Shown here piece after piece: positions 1 through 8,769 of a stretch of DNA of 64,000 bases (position 1 is the first letter of the stretch; the number at the start of each line of letters is the position of its first letter). Under the pieces are notes generated by a model that saw only the letters and a list, made by a program, of their open reading frames with translations, was not told where the DNA came from and did not search any database. The translations under genes were made by a program, and so were the position numbers. Source of the DNA: Rhodobacter sp. (GTDB lineage: Bacteria; Pseudomonadota; Alphaproteobacteria; Rhodobacterales; Rhodobacteraceae); NCBI GenBank assembly GCA_027489175.1, contig JAIYAE010000019.1, forward strand, positions 1 to 64,000. The letters are read 5' to 3'.

Positions 1-464
1 GCCTCGACCACGCCGAAGGAAAACGCCTTTTGCGCATGGCCGTAGAAGGACCGCATGATGCGGCTCATGTTGATGCCCTTCTTTTCCGCCTCAAGGCTGA
101 CGGTGCCGGTCACGCTGGTCTCCAAGAGGATCTCGCCGCCATCGCGGGTCTCATAGCGGATCGGCAGGCGGAAGTTGGAAATCCCCACATGCTGGATGCG
201 CTGTTTGGCGCCCACGATCAGGCTGGACGGCCCGTTCTGCAGGTCCGGCAGCGTGGCGCGATAAGCGTCATCCACCCGAAACTCCGGGTATGCCCGGCTG
301 AGGGCCGGATAGGCCTGCCCCGGCACCAGATAGCCAAGTGCTGAATCCAGCGTGGCAATCTCATCGTCCGAGGCTTTTCCCGCCCACTGGCGCAAGGTGG
401 CAAGCGCCGCCGCAGCCTCTTCGCGCGAAGGTTTGCGGTCAAAATCGGGGGTGTGGATGTTCAT
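1..464 (-). CDS. folE2: GTP cyclohydrolase FolE2 (type IB), 3' part missing
   Basis: The gene starts with ATG at 464 and runs off the left edge, so only about 154 N-terminal residues are visible. FolE2 enzymes convert GTP to 7,8-dihydroneopterin triphosphate, the first step of folate synthesis, as a metal-flexible alternative to FolE. The visible part carries family-typical blocks: IQHVGISNFRLPI, then LETSVTGTVSLEAEKKGINMSR split over two adjacent stretches, then SRIMRSFY near the cut. These blocks are highly conserved in FolE2 and make the call firm. The gene follows metZ on the same strand with a 144-base gap, so it may have its own promoter. The C-terminal half of the enzyme cannot be checked here. 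Confidence 0.92.
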   Translation of the reverse strand, partial: MNIHTPDFDRKPSREEAAAALATLRQWAGKASDDEIATLDSALGYLVPGQAYPALSRAYPEFRVDDAYRATLPDLQNGPSSLIVGAKQRIQHVGISNFRLPIRYETRDGGEILLETSVTGTVSLEAEKKGINMSRIMRSFYGHAQKAFSFGVVE

Positions 465-608
465 GGGGGGGCCTTTCGGTTCTGGCAGGGTGGGCCCCGC
501 CGTCAATGTCATCAGGTATACGCAAGTAGGTTCGCGCCGGATCATTGTGAGGGGGGCGAAGGTCACCCGCCCCCTCACATTTCCGGCATCATCGCCCCCA
601 GGTGACGG

Positions 609-1790
609 TCAGGCCAGCGACAGCGCGCCGTGCAGATCGGCGATCAGGTCGCCCGCATCCTCCAATCCCAAAGACAGGCGGATCAGGCCCGGCGTGATGC
701 CAAGCAGGTCCTTCTGGTCCTGCGGCAGGCGCTGGTGGGTCGTGGTGGCCGGATGGGTGGCGATAGTCTTGGCATCGCCCAGGTTGTTGGAAATCTTGGC
801 AATTTCCAGCGCGTTCATGAAGCGGAAGGCGGCGTCCTTGCCCCCTTTCACCTCAAACGCGACCAGCGTCCCGCCTGACCCCATCTGCGCCATCGCAAGC
901 GCGTGCTGGGGGTGGCTGGGCAGGCCCGGGAAGATGACCTTGCCGACCTTCGGATGCCCTTCCAGCGCCTTGGCCACCGCCAGCGCGGTATCCGCCATCG
1001 CCCGGCAGCGCAGGTCCAGGGTGGCCATCCCGTTCAGGTGCATCCAGGCGGTGAAGGGCGACATGCTGCCGCCGGTGTGCTTCATGTAGGGTTCCAGGAC
1101 CTTGCGGATGAAGGCTTCGGTCCCGCAGACCACGCCGCCCAAGGCGCGGCCCTGCCCGTCGATGTGCTTGGTGGTCGAATAGACCACGACATCCGCCCCC
1201 TGTTCGACCGCGCGGGAAAAGATCGGCGTGGCGAAGACGTTGTCGCAGATCACCAAGGCGCCTGCGGCATGGGCAATTTCGGACACGCCGCGAATGTCGA
1301 CCAGTTCCAGCGTCGGGTTCGACATGCTCTCGAAGAACACCACCTTGGTGCCGGGCGTCACCGCCGCGCGCCAGGCGTCAAGGTCGGCCCCGTCCACAAA
1401 GGTCACCCGCACGCCAAAGCGCTGCAGCACCTCTTCCAGGACGTAAAGGCAGGACCCGAAAAGCGCGCGAGAGGACACCACATGATCCCCCGCCCGCAAG
1501 GCCGACATCAGCGCGCCGGACACCGCCGCCATGCCGCTGGCGGTGGCGAAGGCGTCTTCGGTGCCTTCAAGGGCTGCGATGCGCTCTTCGAACATCCGGG
1601 TGGTGGGATTGCCGTAGCGGGCATAGATGAACTCATCCTCGCCCGCCTTCACAAAGCGCGCTTCAGCGGCCTCGGCAGTGGGGTAGACGAAGCCTTGCGT
1701 CAGGAAGATCGCCTCGGCCATCTCGCCATACTGGCTGCGGCGGGTGCCTTCGTGGACCAATGTGGTGCGGGTTTTCCAGTCTTTCGTCAT
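609..1790 (-). CDS. metZ: O-succinylhomoserine sulfhydrylase MetZ
   Basis: This 393-residue PLP enzyme of the Cys/Met metabolism family makes homocysteine from O-succinylhomoserine and sulfide. The Schiff-base lysine is Lys208 in STTKHIDGQGR, and the substrate-binding block YARYGNPT lies near residues 56-63. The open frame extends upstream to 1967, but the extension covers the riboswitch and terminator-like hairpin, so the start MTKDWK at 1790 is preferred. Regulation is directly visible: a SAM-II aptamer and an intrinsic-terminator-like hairpin sit between promoter and start, which predicts repression when S-adenosylmethionine is abundant. MetZ and not a cystathionine enzyme is favoured by the conserved N-terminus and by the riboswitch, which is typically found on metA, metX or metZ. 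Confidence 0.93.
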   Translation of the reverse strand: MTKDWKTRTTLVHEGTRRSQYGEMAEAIFLTQGFVYPTAEAAEARFVKAGEDEFIYARYGNPTTRMFEERIAALEGTEDAFATASGMAAVSGALMSALRAGDHVVSSRALFGSCLYVLEEVLQRFGVRVTFVDGADLDAWRAAVTPGTKVVFFESMSNPTLELVDIRGVSEIAHAAGALVICDNVFATPIFSRAVEQGADVVVYSTTKHIDGQGRALGGVVCGTEAFIRKVLEPYMKHTGGSMSPFTAWMHLNGMATLDLRCRAMADTALAVAKALEGHPKVGKVIFPGLPSHPQHALAMAQMGSGGTLVAFEVKGGKDAAFRFMNALEIAKISNNLGDAKTIATHPATTTHQRLPQDQKDLLGITPGLIRLSLGLEDAGDLIADLHGALSLA

Positions 1791-1820
1791 CGCGCCATTT
1801 CCCAAACGTGGCCAAGGGCC

Positions 1821-1854
1821 AAGAAAAAACCCCGGACACGAAAAGGTGCCGGGG
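1821..1854 (-). terminator. Intrinsic-terminator-like hairpin in the metZ leader (attenuator)
   Basis: On the minus strand CCCCGG plus CAC pairs with GTG plus CCGGGG (one bulged base) around a 6-base loop and is followed directly by six T residues at 1829-1824. It lies between the SAM-II aptamer and the metZ start, so it can act as a SAM-dependent transcription attenuator. A small alternative stem GGGC-AATG-GCCC just upstream overlaps its left arm and could be the competing structure; that pairing is inference. Confidence 0.75.
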
Positions 1855-1866
1855 CCATTGCCCTTC

Positions 1867-1920
1867 ACCTCTTTAGCGGCTTGTTTAACGTGGCCCGCAA
1901 TCCGGTAACAAATCGCCACG
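1867..1920 (-). promoter_or_regulatory. SAM-II riboswitch aptamer upstream of metZ
   Basis: Reading the minus strand from 1920, the stem CGTGG (1920-1916) pairs with CCACG (1893-1889). The conserved GATTTG follows the first stem strand and GCTAAA (1877-1872) follows the second, in the order and spacing of the SAM-II pseudoknot known from alphaproteobacterial metA/metX/metZ leaders. The downstream gene is metZ, as expected. It binds S-adenosylmethionine and turns the methionine pathway down. Confidence 0.93.
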
Positions 1921-2050
1921 ACCGGATGCATACGCCCCGCATGGCGCAGGGTCAACCCGGGCGTCATGCAGGTGTCACCCGCGCGTCATGGCGCCGTTGC
2001 TGCCCTGCGGCACAAGCAACGGGCACAGCAGCCGGACCCGGAACAAGGCC

Positions 2051-2959
2051 ATGCCCGATGATCCCCGCCCGATCCGCGCCGATGCCTGCCCACAAGGCCT
2101 GACGGTCGACTGGGACCGGCTGGCCCGCAAGCTGGACGCCCTGCCCCCGGGCGCGCCGGTGGTGGCGATGGTCCATGGCTGGCGCTATGCGCCGGGGATC
2201 GTGGCGGATTGCCCGCACGGGTCCATCCTGTCTCTGGACCCAGGAACGGCGGACCGCCGCGCTGTCAGCTGGCCCCGGCATCTGGGGCTGGACGGGCAAG
2301 CGGGCCTGGGTATCGCCCTTGGCTGGCCCGCGAAATGCGACCCCTGGCGCGCACAATTCCGTGCCGCGCGCACCGGTGCGGCGCTGGCCACCATCGCCCG
2401 CCGGGTTCATGCCCTGTCGGGCCGCCCCTTGCAGGTGATCGCCCATTCGATGGGCGCGCGGGTGGCACTGGCCGCCCTGCCCTTGGTCGAGCCGGGCCAG
2501 ATCAGCCGCATCATCCTTCTCGCCGCGGCCGAGACGCGGGGCCGCGCCCTTTCCGCCCTTGCAACCCCCGCAGGACGGGTGGTTGAGGTGGTCAATGTGA
2601 CGACACGGGAAAACGATCTTTTCGACGCCTGTTTCGAATGGGGTATCCATCTCGGCCTGCGCACCTCCATCGGGCAGGGGTTGGGGCAAAGCTGCAGCGG
2701 CTGGCATGATCTTTGGATCGACCAGCCGCGCAGCATGGCGGGGCTGGCCGCCCTTGGCCATCCTTTGGCCGATCCGCCACGCCGGATCTGCCATTGGTCG
2801 CCCTATCTGCGCCCCGGCACCATCGCACTTTATCGCGCGCTGATTGACGGGCGGCTCTCTGCCGCCGACCTGCCGCGCCACCGGCCGGGACGGCGCTGGT
2901 CGCGGCTGTTGCTTGGCGGGCAAGAGGCACGTTTCCGGCTTGGCCAGCCCACGACCTGA
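2051..2959 (+). CDS. Alpha/beta hydrolase-fold protein
   Basis: The product has 302 residues from the ATG at 2051. VVAMVHGWRYAP near residues 38-49 resembles the oxyanion-side HG motif, and the nucleophile elbow VIAHSMGAR near residues 132-140 gives a serine nucleophile in an alpha/beta hydrolase fold, followed by LILLAAAETRG-like sheet sequence. No signal peptide is seen, so it is probably cytoplasmic. The substrate is not evident; esterase or lipase-like activity is the family expectation. It diverges from metZ, so the metZ leader shares its upstream region. The frame is open back to 1988, but an upstream start would lie in the intergenic region and 2051 fits protein homology better. Confidence 0.8.
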   Translation: MPDDPRPIRADACPQGLTVDWDRLARKLDALPPGAPVVAMVHGWRYAPGIVADCPHGSILSLDPGTADRRAVSWPRHLGLDGQAGLGIALGWPAKCDPWRAQFRAARTGAALATIARRVHALSGRPLQVIAHSMGARVALAALPLVEPGQISRIILLAAAETRGRALSALATPAGRVVEVVNVTTRENDLFDACFEWGIHLGLRTSIGQGLGQSCSGWHDLWIDQPRSMAGLAALGHPLADPPRRICHWSPYLRPGTIALYRALIDGRLSAADLPRHRPGRRWSRLLLGGQEARFRLGQPTT

Positions 2960-3040
2960 CCCACCCCTTGCGCGCTTGCTTTTCGGCCCAAGGTGACAGA
3001 CGCTTGGGCCTGTTCCTTCCGTGCATCCCTGCAGGCCCCC

Positions 3041-4168
3041 ATGCGCTTTCGCCTATTTCCTGCCCTTGTCCCGGCTGTCCTGCTTCTGGCCATGCCCGCC
3101 CAGTCCCAGACCTGCGCCGACCGCAGCGGCGATTATGCCAGCCGCATCTTGCTCTGCGATCAGGCCTTTGCCATGGCCGACAGCGATGCGGCCGCCGCGG
3201 ATGCCCTGGCCCTCAAGGGCGAGGCACAGCGCCTGTCCGGCGATCTTGAGGGTGCCGCCACGACCTTGGCCCAAGCGCTTCGGCTGACGCCGACCAACGC
3301 CTGGCTTTGGGTCGAACTTGGCAATGTCCGCTATGACCAAAGCGACATCGCCGGCGCGCTGGCGCATTATTCGGCGGCGCTTGCGGTTGAGGATTACCCC
3401 GATGCCTGGGCCAACCGGGCCGAGGCGTGGTGGGAATTCCGCATGGCGCAAAGCTGCTCGGATGACGCCGATCAGGCCCTGCGGATCGACCCGCAATACG
3501 CTTATGCGCATGAGATCAAGGGCCGCTGCCTGATCGACCTTGGCCGCGCGGATGAGGCGATCAGCTATTTCGACACGGCGATCGCCTTGGCCCCCGGCTA
3601 TCAGAACGCCTACCGCAACAAGATGGCCGCGCTGGCCGACCTTGGCCGCATGGAAGAGGTGGTGGCGCTGGCCGATCTGGCCCTGCGCCCGGAAACGGTG
3701 CAGAACCCGAACCCGCGGATCGAGGAAGACATCCTCGCCCGCCGCCTGCTGGCCCTGGCTGAGTACACGCCACCCGCCATGATCGGTGCCGAGGCCGAGG
3801 CCCTTCTGCGCCGGTATCCCGACAATTTTGCCGCGCTGAACGTCAAGGCCCGCACCTTGCTTGCAACCGGAAATCTGGCCGAGGCGGATGCCCTGACCGC
3901 CCCCTTGCGCGCCAATCCGGACGGGCTGTCGCTGGCGGCGGTCTATCATGACACGCTGGCGCAGATCGATGTGGGCCTTGGCCGCCTTGATGACGGCCTG
4001 CGCAATTATGAGGCCGCGCTGAACGCTGATCCGAACCTGTCCAGGATCTACGCCCGCAAACTGTCGGAACTTGGGTTCCTGCCCTTGTCGAATGCGCCGT
4101 CAGGGGTGCTGACGGCGCTGCGACGCTGTGTCGATGTCAAGAAAACCGGCTGCCTGGTGTCAAGCTAG
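3041..4168 (+). CDS. Secreted tetratricopeptide-repeat protein
   Basis: The 375-residue protein begins with a Sec signal peptide (hydrophobic stretch ending near AQSQT, about residue 22). Several TPR units follow, visible as repeated patterns such as ALAHYSAALAVEDYPDAW, AISYFDTAIALAPGY and GLRNYEAALNADPN. TPRs form helical scaffolds for protein binding, here in the periplasm. No catalytic motif is seen. It follows the alpha/beta hydrolase by 81 bases on the same strand and may be co-transcribed. The start at 3041 is chosen because it begins the signal peptide; the frame is open back to 2993. Confidence 0.85.
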   Translation: MRFRLFPALVPAVLLLAMPAQSQTCADRSGDYASRILLCDQAFAMADSDAAAADALALKGEAQRLSGDLEGAATTLAQALRLTPTNAWLWVELGNVRYDQSDIAGALAHYSAALAVEDYPDAWANRAEAWWEFRMAQSCSDDADQALRIDPQYAYAHEIKGRCLIDLGRADEAISYFDTAIALAPGYQNAYRNKMAALADLGRMEEVVALADLALRPETVQNPNPRIEEDILARRLLALAEYTPPAMIGAEAEALLRRYPDNFAALNVKARTLLATGNLAEADALTAPLRANPDGLSLAAVYHDTLAQIDVGLGRLDDGLRNYEAALNADPNLSRIYARKLSELGFLPLSNAPSGVLTALRRCVDVKKTGCLVSS

Positions 4169-4207
4169 GCTTTGGGGCCAGACGGGCAGTCCCCTGGGCA
4201 ACTGGCC

Positions 4208-4843
4208 TCAGACGGGCTGGCCGTTATCATCCAGATTGATGACCGTCAGCACCATGGCGCGCAGCACCATGTGACCGATGATCGGCAGAAGCGCCCAGAA
4301 CATCAGCCAATGCGAGGCGTGGATGGTCTGGATCAGCGTCTCGTTCAGCAGAAGGAAAGTGAAGTTGTAGACCACCATCATCCGGGTCAGGTTCGGCAGG
4401 TGGGCGCGCATCTCTTCATCGGGCCAGAAGCTGGCAGCGGTCGCCACGCGGCCCTTCAGCACATCCATCAGGAAGATGCCGCCGATGGCCACATAGAACA
4501 GGCTTTGCATGCGCTGGCACCACAGCGGGTCTTCAACGCCGACCAGCGCCACCACCGGAACGGCCGCAAAAAGCACCGCCAAAAGGGCTGCACGCCCGGC
4601 CGAGTACCGGGTCAGCATCCGCCGCACCATGCCTTCGAACCCCATGCCGATCCGGACCGCCAGAGCCATCACAAAAGCGGTGACAAAGGCCTGGCCTTCA
4701 TGGTGCGCACCCAGGGCCACCGAAAGCACCGGATAGCCGATCAGCAGCACCGCACCGGGGATGTAAAGGCTGCGCGACATGGGCGGCAGGTCCTGAAACA
4801 GGCTGAGGAACAACCGAACCAGATCTACCGGATGCCGATGCAT
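4208..4843 (-). CDS. Polytopic inner-membrane protein of unknown function
   Basis: The 211-residue product from the ATG at 4843 has about five to six hydrophobic segments (for example IPGAVLLIGYPVLSVALGA, FVTAFVMALAVRIGMGF, ALLAVLFAAVPVVALVGV and WALLPIIGHMVLRAMVL) and short charged loops. I do not recognise the family. It lies downstream of yciB on the same strand with a 115-base gap, so it may belong to the ftsY-yciB cluster. The open frame extends to 4954, but the residues before MHRHPVDL look non-conserved and lack a convincing ribosome-binding site. Confidence 0.65.
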   Translation of the reverse strand: MHRHPVDLVRLFLSLFQDLPPMSRSLYIPGAVLLIGYPVLSVALGAHHEGQAFVTAFVMALAVRIGMGFEGMVRRMLTRYSAGRAALLAVLFAAVPVVALVGVEDPLWCQRMQSLFYVAIGGIFLMDVLKGRVATAASFWPDEEMRAHLPNLTRMMVVYNFTFLLLNETLIQTIHASHWLMFWALLPIIGHMVLRAMVLTVINLDDNGQPV

Positions 4844-4958
4844 GACGAACTCCCTAGTGCCGCGATCCTGAATTGCCGCGATGACCAAAAGGTAAATGGG
4901 CAAAAAGGCAGAGCTTGGGCAGCAACCGGACCCTTGCAGGGCATTCCTGTGCAAGGTG

Positions 4959-5567
4959 TCAGGATTTGTCGTCGGGGGGCTCGATCATGAAACGGCTCAG
5001 CATGGTGATCTGCACCATCAGGAAGATGAACAAGGCCGCGGGCATCGCGAAGGTCTCCAGCTTGACCCAAAGCTCGGTCGACTGGGTGCGCCAGATCACC
5101 TCATTGGCGATGGCAAGGGCGGCGAACATCAACGCCAGACGGCGAGTCAGGATCATCCAACCCTCTGCTTTCATGGGCAAAGCCTCTGCCATCACCCATT
5201 GCAGCAGGCTGACCCCACGCAAAAGACCCGCGCCCAAGATCACCGCAAAGGTGCCGTAGACGATGGTCGTCTTCATCTTGAAGAAGCGTTCATCGTTGAA
5301 CCAGGCCGTCAATCCGCCGAACAGGATCACCATCACGGCGACGAAAATCTGCATCCGGCTTAGCGTTCCGGTCAGCCACCACAGCGCCGCAATTGAGGCC
5401 AGAAGCAGCGGCACCATCACAACCGCTGCCACAATGAAGCCTGAATACTCCACCCCGCCGATTGCAAAGGACTCATCCTTGATCCACATGTAGATCACGA
5501 AGAACACGAGGGTCGGACCCAGTTCCAGTGCTTGTTTCAGCACCGGGTTGATCTTGCGGTCGGCCAT
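4959..5567 (-). CDS. yciB: Inner-membrane septation protein YciB/IspZ
   Basis: The 202-residue membrane protein matches the YciB/IspZ (septation protein A) family: N-terminal QALELGPTLVFFVIYMW, the central TAWFNDERFFKMKTTIVYG block and C-terminal IWRTQSTELWVKLETFAMP. About five membrane helices are visible. Family members affect cell envelope integrity and septation, with the precise role unsettled. It lies downstream of ftsY and two secreted-protein genes on the same strand, a context common in Rhodobacteraceae. Confidence 0.92.
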   Translation of the reverse strand: MADRKINPVLKQALELGPTLVFFVIYMWIKDESFAIGGVEYSGFIVAAVVMVPLLLASIAALWWLTGTLSRMQIFVAVMVILFGGLTAWFNDERFFKMKTTIVYGTFAVILGAGLLRGVSLLQWVMAEALPMKAEGWMILTRRLALMFAALAIANEVIWRTQSTELWVKLETFAMPAALFIFLMVQITMLSRFMIEPPDDKS

Positions 5568-5676
5568 GCTGTCGGGGTCCTTGTCAGGTGGGCAGAGGGG
5601 ACGCGGAGCGCCGATTTTGGCGCACCACCGTTGATGTGGCTTGAAACGGCTGTGGGATCAAGGCCGCGGCGGCCCT

Positions 5677-6570
5677 TTAGGGTGCAAGGCCGGGGGTCCA
5701 GGTGGCCGTGACCTCTGCGCCAGACAGCAGTTTGGCCAGCGCTTGCGGCCCAAGCCCATCCGTCCGCAGGCCAGCCATCAGCACCTGTCCCGCCCCGATC
5801 CCGTCCGCGGCCACCAGCGCCAGCGTCAGGCGGCCCCGGCCCTGCGGCAGGGCAGCGACCCATTGCTCCAGTTCCGGCCCGCTGTCATCGACCAGCGCGG
5901 CGGCGGGCAGGCTTTCGACCACCTCGCGCAAGGCTTGCCGGGTGGCATCGACCGCCGCGCCGGGACTTGCCCCTTCAACCAGCCTCTCGCCCAGGATCTC
6001 CATCACCGGGCGCAAAAGCCGCGAGTCATTCTTCCAGCCAAGGGTCAGCGACGTCAGCCGCCCGGCCAGAAGTGCTGGGCCAGACAGCCCCCCGGCCTCT
6101 GCCGTGGCCGCGAAGGTGACCTCGGTGCCACTGGACAGCCGCAGGACGCCGCCGCTGAGGTCGACCCGCCCAGTGGCCGCATCCACCCCGGCGGCAAACC
6201 GCAGATCGGCAGTTTGCAGCCGGAAGAGGCCGCGCGTCCGGTCATCCACGCTGCGGTCATTGGCCTTGTAGGCGGCGCGCAACCCGGCAAGCTCCACCTC
6301 GATGCCGACAAGATCTGCACCGTCGACCATGCCCCGCAGGCGCAGCCGGTCTGCCGTCAGGTCGGGCCGTCCCAGCCCTTCGGCGCGCAAGGCGGCCCCG
6401 TCCAGCACGCACCAGCCGTCTTGCGGCCCTGCTGGCGGCACGGTCAGCTGGTAGCCATCAAATCCGTCCACCGCGGCGACGAGGGCCGGGCACGTGGCCG
6501 CCACGGGTTCGGCGCTGACCGGAACGGCAAGGGCCACAAGAACGGCGGCAACGCTAAGGTGTCGAAGCAT
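5677..6570 (-). CDS. Secreted protein of unknown function, homologue of its neighbour
   Basis: The 297-residue protein has a clear Sec signal peptide (cleavage likely after VSAEP, about residue 20) and no recognised domain. It is a distant paralogue of the upstream gene product: both have a CVL/CVI motif followed about 20 residues later by ADRLRLRG or ADRLTLRG, and both end in a segment with AGLRTDGLG or GYAMTGVPD before a final beta-like stretch. The start overlaps the end of the upstream gene by 17 bases, so the two are translationally coupled. The repeated beta-like pattern suggests a periplasmic beta-rich fold. Function is unknown. Confidence 0.75.
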   Translation of the reverse strand: MLRHLSVAAVLVALAVPVSAEPVAATCPALVAAVDGFDGYQLTVPPAGPQDGWCVLDGAALRAEGLGRPDLTADRLRLRGMVDGADLVGIEVELAGLRAAYKANDRSVDDRTRGLFRLQTADLRFAAGVDAATGRVDLSGGVLRLSSGTEVTFAATAEAGGLSGPALLAGRLTSLTLGWKNDSRLLRPVMEILGERLVEGASPGAAVDATRQALREVVESLPAAALVDDSGPELEQWVAALPQGRGRLTLALVAADGIGAGQVLMAGLRTDGLGPQALAKLLSGAEVTATWTPGLAP

Positions 6571-7510
6571 GGCTCCACCCGATGTCGAAGGTCACGCCGT
6601 CCAGAACCGGCGCCAATCCGGCAATGCTATCAGGCACGCCCGTCATCGCATAGCCCATCAGCCGCGCCGGGCCGATCCCGGCGTCCGATCGCATGGCCAC
6701 TGTCAGCGTGCCCAACGGGTTGGGCAATTCAGACAGCACCGCTTGCAGCGCGGCTTTGCTGGCGGGGGGAAAACTGGCGCCGGGCAAGGCCGCAATCGCC
6801 GCCCCGGCCGCGGCTTTCAGATCACGTTCGGCGGCCTGCATGTCCCCCTCCAGCGGCATGAGGGCCGGGCCAACCGCCATGAGGAGATAGCTTTCAAAAA
6901 GACCATGGCTTTGCACGGTCAGATCCACCTCGGTCACGGCAAAGCTGGTGACCGACATCTGCGCCGCACCGGCGCTGGAAAGGTCAACCCCGGTGGCCAG
7001 CGCCGTCAGCGCCACGCGGTTCGCGCCGGGAAAGTCGATCTCCAGCCGCTCTACGGCCAGACGGCGGCTGTCGGCGGCCCAGGCCAGCGCCAGATCCACC
7101 CCGATGCGCCCCGCCCCGGCCTGCGCTGCCATCAGATAATCCATCTGCGCATTCCCGGTCTGCACGACAAAGCGCAGACCGTCGATCCGCGCCTCAAGCC
7201 TGTCGGGCGAGGTGGCGCCATCCTGCACCCAAGCCAGCGCTGGCCCGCGCAAGGTCAGCCGGTCGGCCAGAATGTCCGGTGTATAGGTCCCTTCAAGGTC
7301 GATCTTCACGGCCTCGATTACGCAGCCTTCGTCCGGGGCCGTGGTGGCGGCCAAAGTGCCGTTGGCGGGTCCCAGGGCGCCCAAGGCCGCCGCCAGATCT
7401 TCCCAGACCCCCGCGCAGAATTCAGGTCCGCTCAGGGTTTGGGTCGCCGCCGGGCTGCCAACGGCGAAAAGCAACGCAAGGAGGGCGGCCTGCAGGCCCC
7501 GTCCGGTCAT
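6554..7510 (-). CDS. Secreted protein of unknown function, second homologue
   Basis: The 318-residue protein has a signal peptide ending near SPAATQ (about residue 24) and shares the CVI...ADRLTLRG block and the C-terminal layout with the next gene. Its ATG overlaps the stop of ftsY by 4 bases (ATGA), so it is coupled to ftsY translation. The order ftsY - pair of secreted proteins - yciB suggests a link to membrane or envelope biogenesis, which is inference from position only. No catalytic residues are recognised. Confidence 0.75.
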   Translation of the reverse strand: MTGRGLQAALLALLFAVGSPAATQTLSGPEFCAGVWEDLAAALGALGPANGTLAATTAPDEGCVIEAVKIDLEGTYTPDILADRLTLRGPALAWVQDGATSPDRLEARIDGLRFVVQTGNAQMDYLMAAQAGAGRIGVDLALAWAADSRRLAVERLEIDFPGANRVALTALATGVDLSSAGAAQMSVTSFAVTEVDLTVQSHGLFESYLLMAVGPALMPLEGDMQAAERDLKAAAGAAIAALPGASFPPASKAALQAVLSELPNPLGTLTVAMRSDAGIGPARLMGYAMTGVPDSIAGLAPVLDGVTFDIGWSHASTP

Positions 7511-8598
7511 CCGTCAGCCCCGACAAGGGCGCGCGCGAAATCATCGGGGTCAAAGGGGGCAAGATCGTCAATCTGCTCGCCCAAGCCAATCGCGTGGATC
7601 GGCAGGCCGAACTTGTCGGCCAACGCCACCAGCACGCCCCCCTTGGCCGTGCCGTCCAGCTTGGTCATCACCAGACCTGAGACATCGGCGATCTTGCGGA
7701 AAATCTCCACCTGCAGCAGCGCGTTCTGCCCGGTGGTTGCGTCCAGGACCAGAAGAGTGTTGTGCGGCGCGGTCGGGTCCACCTTGCGGATCACGCGGAC
7801 GATCTTGGCCAGTTCTTCCATCAGGTCCTGCCGGTTCTGCAACCGCCCGGCCGTGTCGATTAGCAGCAGGTCCGACCCATCCGCCCGCGCCTTGGTCAGG
7901 GCGTCAAAGGCCAGACTGGCCGGATCGCTGCCCTCCGGCGCGGTCAGGACGGGCACCCCGGCGCGCGTGCCCCAGATTTGCAACTGTTCCACCGCTGCCG
8001 CGCGGAACGTATCGCCCGCCGCAATCACCACCGACTTGCCGGCCGCCTTGAACTGGCTGGCCAGCTTGCCAATCGTCGTGGTCTTGCCCGACCCGTTCAC
8101 CCCCACCACCAGCACGACCTGCGGTTTTGTCGGATAAAGCGGCATCGGCCGGGCGACCGGCGTCATGATCCGCGCCACTTCCTCGGCCAGGGCCGCTCTC
8201 AATTCGGGCGTGGAGATGCGCTTGCCAAACCGCCCCTCGGCGATGTTGGCGGTGACCCGCACAGCGGTATCCACCCCCATGTCGGCCTGGATAAGCAGCT
8301 CTTCCAGGCTTTCCAGCATTGCATCATCCAGCACCCTGCGCGGCGCGTCGCTGCGCCCCAGCATCCGGCCCAGAATCCCCGGCCGTGCAGCGGGTTCGGC
8401 CATGGTTTCAGGCGAAGCCACCGGGCGCATTTCGGCTACATCAGGGGCCGGGGCGGGCACGGCTGCCGCAGGTGCCGCGTTTGCCGGGGTCGCGTCATCC
8501 GGCATGGCGTCGCCCTCGCCCACCAGCGCATCCAGCCCTTCACCGATCTTGTCCGAGGACCGAAAGAGCCTGTCTTTCAGCTTCTTGAAAAAGGACAT
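7507..8598 (-). CDS. ftsY: Signal recognition particle receptor FtsY
   Basis: The 363-residue SRP GTPase receptor docks the SRP-ribosome complex at the inner membrane. The N-terminal about 60 residues are acidic and low in complexity (A domain), followed by the NG domain. GTPase motifs are visible: G1 GVNGSGKTTTIGKL, DTFRAAAVEQL, G3 DTAGRLQ and G4 TKLDGTAKGG. The start MSFFKKLKDRLF is the standard amphipathic FtsY N-terminus. It is first in the minus-strand cluster running to about 4.2 kb. Confidence 0.97.
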   Translation of the reverse strand: MSFFKKLKDRLFRSSDKIGEGLDALVGEGDAMPDDATPANAAPAAAVPAPAPDVAEMRPVASPETMAEPAARPGILGRMLGRSDAPRRVLDDAMLESLEELLIQADMGVDTAVRVTANIAEGRFGKRISTPELRAALAEEVARIMTPVARPMPLYPTKPQVVLVVGVNGSGKTTTIGKLASQFKAAGKSVVIAAGDTFRAAAVEQLQIWGTRAGVPVLTAPEGSDPASLAFDALTKARADGSDLLLIDTAGRLQNRQDLMEELAKIVRVIRKVDPTAPHNTLLVLDATTGQNALLQVEIFRKIADVSGLVMTKLDGTAKGGVLVALADKFGLPIHAIGLGEQIDDLAPFDPDDFARALVGADG

Positions 8599-8769
8599 GG
8601 GACCGCCCCCCTGTTGCTGCGACCCTCATCTAACCACTTTGCCCCGTCGGTGTAAGGCCCAAGGTCACCGCCGATTTCCTGCCCCTCCCCAATCCATCCC
8701 CCGCCGATGCGCGCCCTGCGGCATTCTAAGGACTGGCGGGCTGCCCGGCGGCTGATTTATGAAGGCGGA

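Noticed and set aside
903-2102. 399-residue plus-strand frame over metZ
   Set aside because: Antisense to metZ and the SAM-II leader. Its composition is rich in His, Gly, Arg and Gln, typical of a shadow frame.
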